The notes under the pieces are model-generated. The model had not been told where the DNA came from. It worked only from the letters and a program-made list of their open reading frames with translations, and searched no databases. A program made the translations under genes and the position numbers. A stretch of 64,000 nt of DNA from Chitinophagaceae bacterium (GTDB taxonomy: Bacteria; Bacteroidota; Bacteroidia; Chitinophagales; Chitinophagaceae), in assembly GCA_947454235.1 (NCBI GenBank), contig CANGIY010000004.1, positions 1-64,000 of the forward strand. The letters are read 5' to 3'. Positions 53,358 through 61,695 of this stretch are shown here, one piece after another (positions within the stretch are counted from its first letter, which is position 1; each line of letters opens with the position of its first letter).

Positions 53358-53600
53358 ATGGGTAAGAACACATCTGTTTCTTTGGGCACTCATTTTGAAC
53401 ATTTTGTTGAAGAGAGTGTTACAAATGGTAGGTATCAAAATGCGAGTGAGGTAATAAGGGCTGGGTTAAGGCTTCTTGAAGACCAGGAAAATCGAAATAA
53501 GTTGCTGAAAAGCGCAATAAAAGATGGTATAGAAAGTGGTATTGCCGTCGATTTTGACCCGGAAGTTCATTTGAGGTCTCTGAAGAATAAAAGGAGTTAA
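53358..53600 (+). CDS. parD: ParD-family antitoxin
   Basis: 80 residues, ribbon-helix-helix type: NTSVSLGTHFEHFVEESVTN, then GRYQNASEVIRAGLRLLEDQ is the ParD/CC2985 signature. The C-terminal half (KSAIKDGIESGIAVDFDPEV) is the toxin-binding tail. It would neutralise ParE and repress the operon through the palindrome upstream. The stop codon TAA overlaps the toxin ATG by one base, so the two are translationally coupled. Confidence 0.92.
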   Translation: MGKNTSVSLGTHFEHFVEESVTNGRYQNASEVIRAGLRLLEDQENRNKLLKSAIKDGIESGIAVDFDPEVHLRSLKNKRS

Positions 53601-53899
53601 TGGCGTTGTATCGGTTGACAAATAAAGCCGTAAATGATTTGTCAGATATATGGACTTATACTTGCGAAACCTGGTCGGAGCAACAAGCGGACAAATATTA
53701 TCGGGCACTGATTGAGCAAATTGAAAAGTTGGCTAAAAACCCACAAATTGGAAAGTGGTACCATGAAATATTTCCGGAATTGATAGGATATCGAATCAAT
53801 CACCACATTATTTTCTACAAAACAGTCAGTTCCAAAGAAATTGAAGTCATTAGAATACTTCACAAGAAAATGGATTACAAGCATCGAATGCTTGATTAA
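53600..53899 (+). CDS. parE: ParE/RelE-superfamily toxin
   Basis: 99 residues: YRLTNKAVNDLSDIWTYTCE, WSEQQADKYYRALIEQIEKL, then NPQIGKWYHEIFPELIGYRI and HHIIFYKTVSSKEIEVIRIL. This is the ParE fold; the C-terminal IRILHKKMDYKHRM matches the conserved basic end. ParE toxins usually poison DNA gyrase. The pair lies between repeat copies B and C, suggesting it came in as a unit. Confidence 0.92.
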   Translation: MALYRLTNKAVNDLSDIWTYTCETWSEQQADKYYRALIEQIEKLAKNPQIGKWYHEIFPELIGYRINHHIIFYKTVSSKEIEVIRILHKKMDYKHRMLD

Positions 53900-53920
53900 A
53901 AGGTGGCTTTTTGTTTTCAT

Positions 53921-53979
53921 TCATTCACAGGCGTTAAAAACGCCTAACCGTAACACCCTCGAAACCATTCATGGATGAG
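53921..53979. repeat. 58-bp intergenic repeat, copy C
   Basis: Starts TCATTCACAGGCGTTAAAAA and ends ATGGATGAG. AGGCGTT and AACGCCT form a perfect hairpin stem. It is placed 21 nt after the ParE stop. Confidence 0.85.
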
Positions 53980-53992
53980 ATAAGTATCCCAC

Positions 53993-54021
53993 AAAAAAAA
54001 TCTCCCGCCAGTAGCGGGAGA
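53993..54021 (-). terminator. Terminator of scoAB
   Basis: TCTCCCGC (54001-54008), loop CAGTA, GCGGGAGA (54014-54021). Eight T follow on the minus strand. Confidence 0.92.
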
Positions 54022-54045
54022 CAATTCAATATCGTTTCTAAAATT

Positions 54046-54702
54046 TTAGAAAGTCATTTCTTTGACGTCGTCGGCGATTGTGAGGCGACCGGCAGTTTTG
54101 GCTTTAATTTCTTCAACTGTAACACCTGGTGCCAGTTCTAAACACCTGAAGCCATCAGGGGTAATATCAAAAACACCAAGATCGCTTACTACTTTTTTCA
54201 CACAGCCTACGCCTGTTAGTGGCAGAGAGCATTTAGGTAGTAGCTTGCTTTCACCTTTCGGGTTGGTGTGCTGCATAGCAACAATAATGTTTTTCGCTGC
54301 CGCAACAAGATCCATTGCGCCACCCATGCCTTTCACCATTTTACCCGGTATTTTCCAGTTGGCTATGTCGCCATTGTCAGAAACTTCCATAGCACCTAGT
54401 ACTGTAAGGTCTACCTTACCGGCGCGAATCATACCAAAGCTCATAGCGCTATCGAAAAATGCAGAGCCGGGCAGGGTAGTGATGGTTTGTTTGCCGGCAT
54501 TAATCAAATCAGGGTCTTCGTCGCCTTCAAAAGGGAACGGTCCCATACCCAACAATCCGTTTTCGCTTTGCAGCACTACGTTCACACCTTGGGGAATATA
54601 GTTAGCAACCAGCGTTGGTATCCCAATACCGAGGTTCACATAGTAACCGTTTTTTAGTTCGCGGGCTATACGTGCCGCTATTTGTTCTTTGGTCAGTGCC
54701 AT
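54046..54702 (-). CDS. scoB: 3-oxoacid CoA-transferase, subunit B
   Basis: 218 residues. NLGIGIPTLVANYI and the active-site glutamate motif LQSENGLLGMGPFP identify the B subunit of the SCOT/AtoDA family. Other conserved parts are KVDLTVLGAMEVSDNGDIAN and GMGGAMDLVAAAKNIIVAMQ. With subunit A it moves CoA between succinyl-CoA (or acetyl-CoA) and acetoacetate, for ketone-body or short-acid use. It follows scoA by 34 nt in one operon. Confidence 0.94.
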   Translation of the reverse strand: MALTKEQIAARIARELKNGYYVNLGIGIPTLVANYIPQGVNVVLQSENGLLGMGPFPFEGDEDPDLINAGKQTITTLPGSAFFDSAMSFGMIRAGKVDLTVLGAMEVSDNGDIANWKIPGKMVKGMGGAMDLVAAAKNIIVAMQHTNPKGESKLLPKCSLPLTGVGCVKKVVSDLGVFDITPDGFRCLELAPGVTVEEIKAKTAGRLTIADDVKEMTF

Positions 54703-54736
54703 TGTTAGTTTTTTTTCAGGTTAACGATCAGTGGTA

Positions 54737-55435
54737 TTAGTTGGTTTTACGCACTGTTCTTTGCTCAATCCTTTTTTCGTAGTTCGTACCCTGGAAGATA
54801 CGGTGTACATATATACCTGGCACGTGAATGTGGTTAGGGTCGAGCGTACCCGGCTCTACCAGTTCTTCTACTTCGGCAATGGTAATTTTACCCGCCATTG
54901 CCATCATTGGGTTGAAGTTACGTGCAGTGTCTTTGAACACGAGGTTGCCCATTGTATCTCCCTTCCAGGCTTTCACAATAGCATAGTCTGAATCGAAAGC
55001 GTATTCAAGCAAGTAGTTTTTACCGTTGAAGTTCCTTACTTCCTTGCCTTCTCCCACCTCGGTGCCATAACCAGCAAGCAGGTACACAGCAGGCATTCCA
55101 TAGCCGGCAGCCATACAGCGTGTAGCAAGCGTGCCTTGCGGAATCAGTTCAACTTCGAGTTCTCCACTCAGCAACTGGCGTTCAAATTCGGCATTTTCGC
55201 CTACGTAAGAAGAAATCATCTTCTTCACTTGCTTTTGTTGCAGCATCAGCCCAATTCCGAAATCATCAACCCCGGCATTGTTAGAAATGCAGGTGAGGTT
55301 TTTGATTCCTTTTTTTACAATGGCTGAAATGCAGTTTTCAGGAATGCCGCAAAGGCCAAAGCCCCCAAGCATCAGCGTCATGCCCGATTCTATATCTTTG
55401 ATTGCCTCATCGGCATTGGCAACAACTTTATTCAT
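54737..55435 (-). CDS. scoA: 3-oxoacid CoA-transferase, subunit A
   Basis: 232 residues. [20 protein letters not shown] carries the CoA-transferase GGFGLCG loop; [30 protein letters not shown] and [19 protein letters not shown] are typical of subunit A. It acts as a heteromer with ScoB. It is the first gene of the minus-strand operon and is divergent from the rhomboid pair. Confidence 0.95.
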   Translation of the reverse strand: MNKVVANADEAIKDIESGMTLMLGGFGLCGIPENCISAIVKKGIKNLTCISNNAGVDDFGIGLMLQQKQVKKMISSYVGENAEFERQLLSGELEVELIPQGTLATRCMAAGYGMPAVYLLAGYGTEVGEGKEVRNFNGKNYLLEYAFDSDYAIVKAWKGDTMGNLVFKDTARNFNPMMAMAGKITIAEVEELVEPGTLDPNHIHVPGIYVHRIFQGTNYEKRIEQRTVRKTN

Positions 55436-55553
55436 CGTCGTTTATTTTGTGGCTAAATTAATGGAAACCCCTGAATTAGGAAGTGTCGGTTGTCATTAAA
55501 ATTTCCCTAACCTGCGATAATCATTTTTAAGAATTTGTGTTGCACCAATATCT

Positions 55554-55561
55554 TACTTTTG
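55554..55561 (+). promoter_or_regulatory. -7 box of the rhomboid operon, leaderless start
   Basis: TACTTTTG ends 4 nt before the ATG at 55566; TTTG at 55534-55537 is a possible -33 (16-nt spacing, short). Confidence 0.6.
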
Positions 55562-55565
55562 TTCT

Positions 55566-56249
55566 ATGAGGAACAATGGTTTTGGCTCCATGCCTTCTGC
55601 AAGTTATGTAGTGAAAAACATAATAGGCGTTTGTGTGATTATGGTGGCAGCCCAACAGATTTTATTTCTATCAGGGGTCAACATACAAAAATACCTGGCA
55701 CTGCATTTTATCACATCTCCCGATTTTAAGTGGTGGCAGTTTCTTACTTATATGTTCATGCACGGTGCACCCGGCGATATGCGGCTTACTATTTCGCACA
55801 TATTCTTCAATATGTTCGGGTTGTACATGTTTGGGTCGATACTCGAAAACGCATGGGGTTACAAACGGTTTCTGATTTTTTTCCTGATATGTGGTTTTGG
55901 TGCGGCTTTGTGCCAGATGGGGGTTGTGTTGTGGGAGTTCTCACATTCTCCCGGTGAAATTGGGGCGATGATTTCGCAATACTGGGCGTGTGTTGGTGCC
56001 AGCGGTGCGGTGATGGGCATATTGTTCGCATTTGCTTATTTGTACCCCAATACAGAGTTGTACCTTATGTTTATACCCGTACCTGTGAAAGCCAAGTGGG
56101 CAGTAACTGGATATGTGGTTTTAGAATTGGTTTCGGGTATCGGTAATTTTTCGGGCGATAATGTTGCGCACTTTGCGCATTTGGGTGGCATGTTGTTTGC
56201 TTTTATTATACTTCAGGTCTGGAAAAGAGACAGAAAGAATTTTTATTAA
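55566..56249 (+). CDS. Rhomboid intramembrane serine protease
   Basis: 227 residues with six TM helices. The catalytic dyad is intact: GASG with Ser146 in helix 4 and His205 in AHLGG of helix 6. The helix-2 motif HIFFNMFGLYMFGSILE has the His/Asn oxyanion residues, and WWQFLTYMFMHG is the conserved L1 segment. It cleaves TM segments of client proteins in the inner membrane. It is 20 nt upstream of a second rhomboid-fold gene. Confidence 0.93.
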   Translation: MRNNGFGSMPSASYVVKNIIGVCVIMVAAQQILFLSGVNIQKYLALHFITSPDFKWWQFLTYMFMHGAPGDMRLTISHIFFNMFGLYMFGSILENAWGYKRFLIFFLICGFGAALCQMGVVLWEFSHSPGEIGAMISQYWACVGASGAVMGILFAFAYLYPNTELYLMFIPVPVKAKWAVTGYVVLELVSGIGNFSGDNVAHFAHLGGMLFAFIILQVWKRDRKNFY

Positions 56250-56269
56250 TCAGTATCTAAGTTGACGAA

Positions 56270-57169
56270 ATGAACAACAGGAAGTCTTTATATATTCCGG
56301 GGCTGAAAGGCAATACCGTATTACAACTCATCTTTTTTGTGACTGTGATGTACCTCATGCTGGCTGTGTCATGGGCTATTATAAAGCTCGTGTACATTGG
56401 CGATGAGTCCACGTTTTTTGACTATTTCATGCCCGCTATTTCATTGGGTAATTTGCAGACTATCAAGGGTCATTGGTGGACATTGATTACTTATTTCTGG
56501 TTCCAGTCGCCACAAACGTTTATGTTGCTCATTTCTAACATGATGTGGTTTTACGTGTTTGGTTCGGTGGTGCAGGAATTGATTGGTCCCCGCAATATAT
56601 TTCCATTGTTTATTTATGGCGGTGTTTTTGGAGCTTTGGCATATATTGTTGTCTTAATGATGCCACAGTACGCCAATATTGGTAATGTACAGTTGCTGGG
56701 TTCAATGGGTAGCGTGGCGGCTTTTGCAACTGCAGCTATAACTTTAAGTCCATACTACAGATATTTTATTGGTGAAAGCTTTTCAGTGCCTATGCTATTG
56801 GTAGCGGGCATCTATTTGGTATTGGCGGTACTGTTCAGCAATTTCTCGTTGTTATTTGTATCGTTTTATGCAGGTGGTGCAGTAGCAGGTTTCGCATATG
56901 CTAAACTGATGGTTTCAGGCTATCGCCCCGGTGCCTGGATGTATGCTATTGTTGATGGATTGGAGAATTCAGTGACACCAAAGGCGGAGCAAAGGGCAAG
57001 GCAAATACCTTTAAAACCTTCAAAAGCCAAGCCAGTGCAACATTTTCCGGGTTCGGGAGTTGATAAACAAAAGGAGATTGACCGTGTTTTAGATAAAATA
57101 AATTCAACGGGATACGAGTCGCTTACCTCGGGCGAAAAAAAGATACTGGAAGATATGAGTAAGGGCTAG
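56270..57169 (+). CDS. Catalytically dead rhomboid-like protein (pseudoprotease)
   Basis: 299 residues. The six-TM rhomboid fold is recognisable: HWWTLITYFWFQ, LISNMMWFYVFGSVVQELIG, YGGVFGALAYIVV. The catalytic GxSG has become GSMG (Met146), and the helix-6 His of HxGG is Tyr (FYAGG, Tyr200). The oxyanion His in helix 2 is Ser/Asn (ISNMMW). A soluble C-terminal tail (about 225-299) ends with KEIDRVLDKINSTGYESLTS and GEKKILEDMSK, a short helical module seen on Bacteroidota rhomboids. It cannot be a serine protease; binding or chaperoning of membrane clients, perhaps for the active protease next door, is inference. Confidence 0.85.
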   Translation: MNNRKSLYIPGLKGNTVLQLIFFVTVMYLMLAVSWAIIKLVYIGDESTFFDYFMPAISLGNLQTIKGHWWTLITYFWFQSPQTFMLLISNMMWFYVFGSVVQELIGPRNIFPLFIYGGVFGALAYIVVLMMPQYANIGNVQLLGSMGSVAAFATAAITLSPYYRYFIGESFSVPMLLVAGIYLVLAVLFSNFSLLFVSFYAGGAVAGFAYAKLMVSGYRPGAWMYAIVDGLENSVTPKAEQRARQIPLKPSKAKPVQHFPGSGVDKQKEIDRVLDKINSTGYESLTSGEKKILEDMSKG

Positions 57170-57186
57170 TTTTCGCTAGCCCTTAC
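57159..57186 (+). terminator. Hairpin over the stop codon of the second rhomboid
   Basis: GTAAGGGCTAG (57159-57169) and CTAGCCCTTAC (57176-57186) form a perfect 11-bp stem that includes the TAG stop. No T-run follows, so it may stabilise the mRNA 3' end or terminate weakly. Confidence 0.5.
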
Positions 57187-57220
57187 AGTACTAAATGTCA
57201 TTTTGTGCAGTTAGTTTGTG

Positions 57221-57829
57221 TTAGTGAACTAAATTATAGCGCAAGATTTCCCACACATGGTTGCCTGTAGAATCGGCATCGCGAATACTAAATTTAAGCA
57301 CTCCGTAGTAAGCTTGATAGAATGCCAATTGTCCGTCAGTTGGTCTAATGGTCAGGGCGTTGCTAGCTCCTCTAAAAATTGGTGTTTTACTCGTAATGCC
57401 ATAAATCTGGTGGTTTATGGTGTCTCCCATAACTATATCGGTGTAGCCGTAGTTGATGAGCGTGTAGTAGTTTACGGTATCAGAATTGTAGCTGTTGAAT
57501 GAAAACAAATTGCTGACGCCCGCTGTAATTTGGTACATACCGAACACTTTTTCACCGTTGTAATTGTGTTTCAGGCTAACCGTCATTCTTTCTGTTTCTC
57601 CTGTTTCAGGTATTGTAACTACATCAGTATTAATCGATGTAACCCAAACGCTGTCAGTCGCGCCAGTTGCAGAATCAACATACACCCAATAAGTGCCTTC
57701 TCTAAATCCGAAATCAGCTTTAATGTCACCACCGAGGTAGGTGTGTTTTTTTACAGGGTTGCATGACGCGAACAGTATTCCTGCCGTAGCAAACGCAAAG
57801 AGTGTTTTCATTTTGAAAAGGCGATTCAT
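57221..57829 (-). CDS. Lipoprotein of unknown function
   Basis: 202 residues. The N-terminus has a lipoprotein signal with lipobox FASC (FAFATAGILFASCNPVKK). The mature part is beta-rich (GGDIKADFGFREGTYWVYVD, VTIPETGETERMTVSLKHNY, VLKFSIRDADSTGNHVWEIL). I recognise no family. The opening YWVYVDSATGATDSVWV pattern is common in Bacteroidota lipoproteins, usually annotated hypothetical. It is convergent with the rhomboid operon. An ATG six codons in (57811) is an alternative start. Confidence 0.7.
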   Translation of the reverse strand: MNRLFKMKTLFAFATAGILFASCNPVKKHTYLGGDIKADFGFREGTYWVYVDSATGATDSVWVTSINTDVVTIPETGETERMTVSLKHNYNGEKVFGMYQITAGVSNLFSFNSYNSDTVNYYTLINYGYTDIVMGDTINHQIYGITSKTPIFRGASNALTIRPTDGQLAFYQAYYGVLKFSIRDADSTGNHVWEILRYNLVH

Positions 57830-57994
57830 AAAAGTTTGTTTTTTTATTTGTAAAACGGTTGTCAGGAGTTAAAGTTACGCGACAAATGCTAAAATATTCC
57901 TAATCTGCCTCTTTGTATTTCATTTTCAGGCTAAATAACTTGTGTTATCGGTTTTTATTATAGGTGAGTCCAATATCAACCCGTCATTATTTCC

Positions 57995-58002
57995 TACTTT
58001 TG
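57995..58002 (+). promoter_or_regulatory. -7 box of the EVE-domain gene
   Basis: TACTTTTG, 20 nt before the ATG at 58023. Confidence 0.6.
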
Positions 58003-58022
58003 GCGCACTAATTTTAAAAGCA

Positions 58023-58433
58023 ATGAATTACTGGCTGGTAAAATCAGAACCATTTAAATACAGTTGGGATCAGTTCGTGAATGATGGGCAAACTTTTTGG
58101 GACGGCGTGCGTAATTACGCCGCCAGGAATAACCTGCGCGACATGAAAAAAGGCGATCAGGTTCTCTATTATCATTCTAATGAAGGGCTGGCAATCGTAG
58201 GTATAGCAGAGGTGGTAACTGAAGCTTACCAAGACCCTACAACCGATGATACAAACTGGGTGGTTGTAGATTTGAAGCCGGTAAAAGCAGTGCCGAACCC
58301 GGTTACACTGGCACAAATCAAAGCCGACCCGGCATTTGCCACTATGGATTTAATAAGATTAGGACGTCTTTCGGTTGGCAGAGTGACACCGGAAGAATGG
58401 AAAAAAATCATGCAACTAGGCGGCGTTAAATAG
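58023..58433 (+). CDS. EVE-domain protein
   Basis: 136 residues comprising one EVE (PUA/YTH-like) domain: MNYWLVKSEPFKYSWDQFVN, then WDGVRNYAARNNLRDMKKGD, VLYYHSNEGLAIVGIAEVV and the C-terminal LIRLGRLSVGRVTPEEWKKI. EVE domains bind modified bases in DNA or RNA. Free-standing ones like this are conserved housekeeping-type genes. The frame is open to 57942, but the promoter position fixes the ATG at 58023. It lies 24 nt before rimO and may share its transcript. Confidence 0.9.
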   Translation: MNYWLVKSEPFKYSWDQFVNDGQTFWDGVRNYAARNNLRDMKKGDQVLYYHSNEGLAIVGIAEVVTEAYQDPTTDDTNWVVVDLKPVKAVPNPVTLAQIKADPAFATMDLIRLGRLSVGRVTPEEWKKIMQLGGVK

Positions 58434-58457
58434 TTAGAAATACAACAATAAGGCATT

Positions 58458-59768
58458 TTGAAAAGCGGAAAACTGAAAAAAGACAAGGTGAACATCATCA
58501 CCCTCGGCTGTTCGAAAAATATGGTGGACAGCGAAGTGTTCAGTGGTCAGTTGAAGGCCAACGGCATTGATGTGATTCATGAAAATGGCAAACTCGACCA
58601 CAACATTGTGGTGGTAAATACCTGTGGTTTTATCGATAAAGCGAAGGAGGAGAGTGTAAACACCATTCTCGAGCAAATTGAATTGAAACGTTCGGGGAAG
58701 TTAGATAAGGTATATGTTACAGGTTGCCTGAGTGAGCGTTACCGCCAAGATCTTTCCAAAGAAATTCCGGAAGTTGACGACTGGTTTGGTACGCTTGAAC
58801 TGCCGTTGATGTTGCAACGATTCAATGCCGACTATAAATCAGAATTAGTAGGGGAGCGCCTATTGAGCACACCTGAGCACTATGCTTACCTGAAAATTTC
58901 GGAAGGGTGTAACAGAACCTGTTCGTTTTGTGCCATCCCGTTAATGCGTGGACAGCATGTTTCAAAGCCCATTGAAGAATTGGTGGCGGAAGCTGAAAAG
59001 TTGGTTTCTCGTGGCGTGAAGGAGGTGATGCTCATTGCACAAGAGCTTACTTATTACGGTCTTGACTTGTACAAAAAGCGTTCTTTGGCCGATTTGTTGC
59101 GCAAGTTGAGCGACGTAAAAGGTTTGGAGTGGATCAGGTTGCACTATGCTTATCCGCATAAGTTCCCGATGGATGTGCTGGACGTAATGGCTGAACGTGA
59201 TAATATTTGTAAGTACATTGATATGCCGCTGCAGCACATCTCTGATAAGATGCTGACTGCCATGAAACGCCAGATTACCCGTGCTGAAATTGTACAATTG
59301 ATTGCCGATATCAGGGCGAAAGTGCCGGGTATTTGTATTCGTACCACCCTTATTGCTGGTTTCCCCGGTGAGACGAAAAAGGACGTAGAAGATTTGAAAC
59401 AATTCCTGGAAGAGGTGAGGTTAGATAGGGTAGGTATTTTTACTTATTCGCACGAAGAAAACACCAGTGCCTACGAACTGAAAGACAATGTTTCGGCGAA
59501 GGTGAAAGAAGAGCGTGCGAGAGAGATTATGGAAGTGCAGCAAGAAATCTCCCTGGAGAAAAACATGGAGAAAGTAGGCAAAGTGTTCAAAGTAATCGTT
59601 GATAAAAAAGAAGCAGGTCGTTATTTGGGAAGAACTGAGTTTGATAGTGTTGAGGTAGATAATGAAGTAATCATACATTCTAAGAAAGCACTTAAGCCCG
59701 GTACATTCGTAAATGTGCGGATCACCAAGGCTTATGATTTTGATTTGGAAGGTGAAATTGTAGATTAA
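58458..59768 (+). CDS. rimO: Ribosomal protein S12 methylthiotransferase
   Basis: 436 residues. The N-terminal UPF0004 domain (VNIITLGCSKNMVDSEVFSG, VVNTCGFIDKAKEES, VTGCLSERY) holds three cysteines for one cluster. The radical-SAM core has CNRTCSFC, and the C-terminal TRAM domain ends FVNVRITKAYDFDLEGEIV. GCSKNMVDSE is the RimO rather than MiaB signature. It methylthiolates the conserved aspartate of ribosomal protein S12. The start is TTG at 58458; no ATG precedes the conserved strand. Confidence 0.94.
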   Translation: MKSGKLKKDKVNIITLGCSKNMVDSEVFSGQLKANGIDVIHENGKLDHNIVVVNTCGFIDKAKEESVNTILEQIELKRSGKLDKVYVTGCLSERYRQDLSKEIPEVDDWFGTLELPLMLQRFNADYKSELVGERLLSTPEHYAYLKISEGCNRTCSFCAIPLMRGQHVSKPIEELVAEAEKLVSRGVKEVMLIAQELTYYGLDLYKKRSLADLLRKLSDVKGLEWIRLHYAYPHKFPMDVLDVMAERDNICKYIDMPLQHISDKMLTAMKRQITRAEIVQLIADIRAKVPGICIRTTLIAGFPGETKKDVEDLKQFLEEVRLDRVGIFTYSHEENTSAYELKDNVSAKVKEERAREIMEVQQEISLEKNMEKVGKVFKVIVDKKEAGRYLGRTEFDSVEVDNEVIIHSKKALKPGTFVNVRITKAYDFDLEGEIVD

Positions 59769-59839
59769 TTCGGCTGTTAAGGATAGTAACCTTTGAGAGA
59801 AAGCATTATTTTCGCACTTGCAAAAAACGCAAAAAAACA

Positions 59840-60082
59840 ATGGATGCAAATCAGATTTTAAATGAGTTCAATGTGATTTTCAGGGATGTGCTTGATAATG
59901 ACGATATCACATTAACACGCGATACAGTGGCAAAAGACGTTGAGGAATGGGATTCGCTGAGTCACGTTCAATTGGTTGTAGCCATCGAAAAGAAATTCAA
60001 AATTCGCTTTACCAGTGCCGAAATCACAAGCTGGAAAAATGTGGGTGAAGTGGTTGACGCAGTAGCGAAGAAACTAAACTAG
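59840..60082 (+). CDS. Acyl carrier protein
   Basis: 80 residues. EEWDSLSHVQLVVAIEKKFK carries the phosphopantetheine serine in WDSLSH, with helix II FKIRFTSAEITSWKNVGEVV. The WDSLSHVQL variant is that of dedicated carrier proteins outside the main fatty-acid cluster (fatty-acid AcpP has DSLDTVEL), so it may serve a specialised acylation pathway. No ketosynthase or ligase is adjacent. A variant -7 (TATTTTCG, 59807-59814) lies upstream. Confidence 0.88.
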   Translation: MDANQILNEFNVIFRDVLDNDDITLTRDTVAKDVEEWDSLSHVQLVVAIEKKFKIRFTSAEITSWKNVGEVVDAVAKKLN

Positions 60083-60112
60083 TCAAATTCCATACAGATA
60101 TTTAAATTATTG

Positions 60113-60142
60113 GGGCTGCCTTTATGAAAGGGTAGCCCTATT
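60113..60142 (+). terminator. Terminator after the acyl carrier gene
   Basis: GGGCTGCCTTT (60113-60123), loop ATGA, AAGGGTAGCCC (60128-60138) with two G-U wobbles, then TATTTGTTT. Confidence 0.75.
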
Positions 60143-60393
60143 TGTTTAAATCCCAAGGTAGCCAATTTTTAGTGACCTTGGGTGGTTTTTGTGGGGGGTG
60201 GGTGGAAAAAGTATAATGATAAAGCAAATAATTGATTCAAAATTTATTTTGTGTTAATTTTAATTTAGAGTTAAATGTCATAAAAATTTTAACCGATTAT
60301 GCGTAAAATTTTATTTTAAATAATACTTTAAATAATGTGAATCAGGGTATTGAGTTAGAATTACTTTGCGAGTGTGATCCCATTTGTTGCTAA
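60143..60393. other. AT-rich intergenic stretch at the edge of the restriction operon
   Basis: About 250 nt, very AT-rich after 60220, with no gene, tRNA or repeat that I recognise. It lies between the core gene terminator and the mcrC stop and looks like the boundary of the acquired restriction segment. Confidence 0.5.
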
Positions 60394-61695
60394 CTATGCA
60401 TTAATCTCAGGTAAAGCAACACCAATTCTAAAAAATCCAACATATTCGGCTAAAGCATCTTCTTTTAAGCTATTGAGAACGCTTAAATCTTTATGCCCGT
60501 TTAACTGTTTAGAGTAAATGATTAAGCAATCAGGCACCTCCTTGCCTCGGTTCTCCTGTTCTATCCCAAGTTTATCGGTAATTTTAGTGTCTCTAGCGTA
60601 GCCGCTAACCTGCCTGATATCCTCAACAATATTTCTTTTTTCCCACCTCGGTTTATATTTTGCGTCAACTACCATTTTTTCGCCTTTCTTCAGAATTAAA
60701 TAGTCAAGAACACCAGAAGGGACTGTAACCTGGAACTCAACTTCGTTTTTGTATCGCTTCTTTAATTGAGCTAGCACAAATAATTCAAATAGCTTTGTCA
60801 TGTCAATCCAGAAGGGTGGGACTTTAACCTCTTCTTCCTTTTTTACATTGTTGATGTTATAGCCGTATCGTTTTAGAATGAGGCGAGCTAATTCTAGTCC
60901 ATCTTTGTATTCCTTAAAGAACGGGTTAAACTTACAATGCTTCACCTCGTCAAGTTCAACTTCTGGCGAAACAGCCTGAAAAGCAGGGGTAATGTAATTG
61001 AAGGTATTGGAAAGAAATACTTGAAATGAGTTGTCTTTTTTCTCTTTCCCAATCAATGTATCAAGGTAACGCTGTGTGAATATCAATGCCTTTTTTAGCA
61101 GCCTGTTCTCAACCCCATTTATTCCAAATTCACTATAGTGACATTGTGTATGGAGTTGCTTATTTTTAACCAGATTGTGTTTAATTGTTTGCGCAACTAA
61201 CACCTTGCCTTTTACTTTGCAGTGTAGGTTTTCGTTTACTGAATAATAACTTTTTTTGAGACCTTTCCTCACTATTGTTTTAACAACATTCAGGAAGTGA
61301 AGCATCAATAATGGTGTGATGAAATCCTGATTATGCGGCAGTGTGATAAATGGCTTATCAGGTTTTACTTCAAACATATCATGTAAATACATCGAAGTAT
61401 CTGGGTTAGACATGCTTTCAACAAGCATTTGCAGAATGTCGACCTGAGAGTCTTCAACATTGAGCTTCGGTTCTACATAAACTGCCACCTCATTTTCTTT
61501 TAGCCAATCTGTGCCTACATAATACTCCGATGACAATTTCCTCTCGGTATCTTCAGAGCCGGTGCATACAATACAAAACGGGGGTTCCGTGTTTGTTTTG
61601 AAATGGATTCTCGGGCACACTTTTCCTAAGTATGCACTTACGTCTTGCTCCCTGTAGTGCTCGGAAAGACGTATTAATTTGTGAGTGTTAGACAC
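60394..61695 (-). CDS. mcrC: McrC-like subunit of a McrBC restriction system
   Basis: 433 residues. The N-terminal half matches the 5-methylcytosine restriction McrC family (LSEHYREQDVSAYLGKV; VAVYVEPKLN; the central HYSEFGINGVENRLLKKALI; FNPFFKEYKDGLELARLIL). The C-terminal PD-(D/E)XK nuclease has Glu314 (KLFELFV), Asp331 (VLDYLIL), Asp344 and Lys346 (VVDAKYK). McrC cleaves DNA translocated by McrB at modified sites. Its start overlaps the mcrB stop by 8 nt, so the two are translationally coupled. Confidence 0.9.
   Translation of the reverse strand: MSNTHKLIRLSEHYREQDVSAYLGKVCPRIHFKTNTEPPFCIVCTGSEDTERKLSSEYYVGTDWLKENEVAVYVEPKLNVEDSQVDILQMLVESMSNPDTSMYLHDMFEVKPDKPFITLPHNQDFITPLLMLHFLNVVKTIVRKGLKKSYYSVNENLHCKVKGKVLVAQTIKHNLVKNKQLHTQCHYSEFGINGVENRLLKKALIFTQRYLDTLIGKEKKDNSFQVFLSNTFNYITPAFQAVSPEVELDEVKHCKFNPFFKEYKDGLELARLILKRYGYNINNVKKEEEVKVPPFWIDMTKLFELFVLAQLKKRYKNEVEFQVTVPSGVLDYLILKKGEKMVVDAKYKPRWEKRNIVEDIRQVSGYARDTKITDKLGIEQENRGKEVPDCLIIYSKQLNGHKDLSVLNSLKEDALAEYVGFFRIGVALPEINA

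Noticed and set aside
58023-58433. EVE gene as part of the McrBC defence operon
   Set aside because: It is on the other strand, 2 kb away, linked to rimO and of the conserved stand-alone type; no evidence of a functional link.
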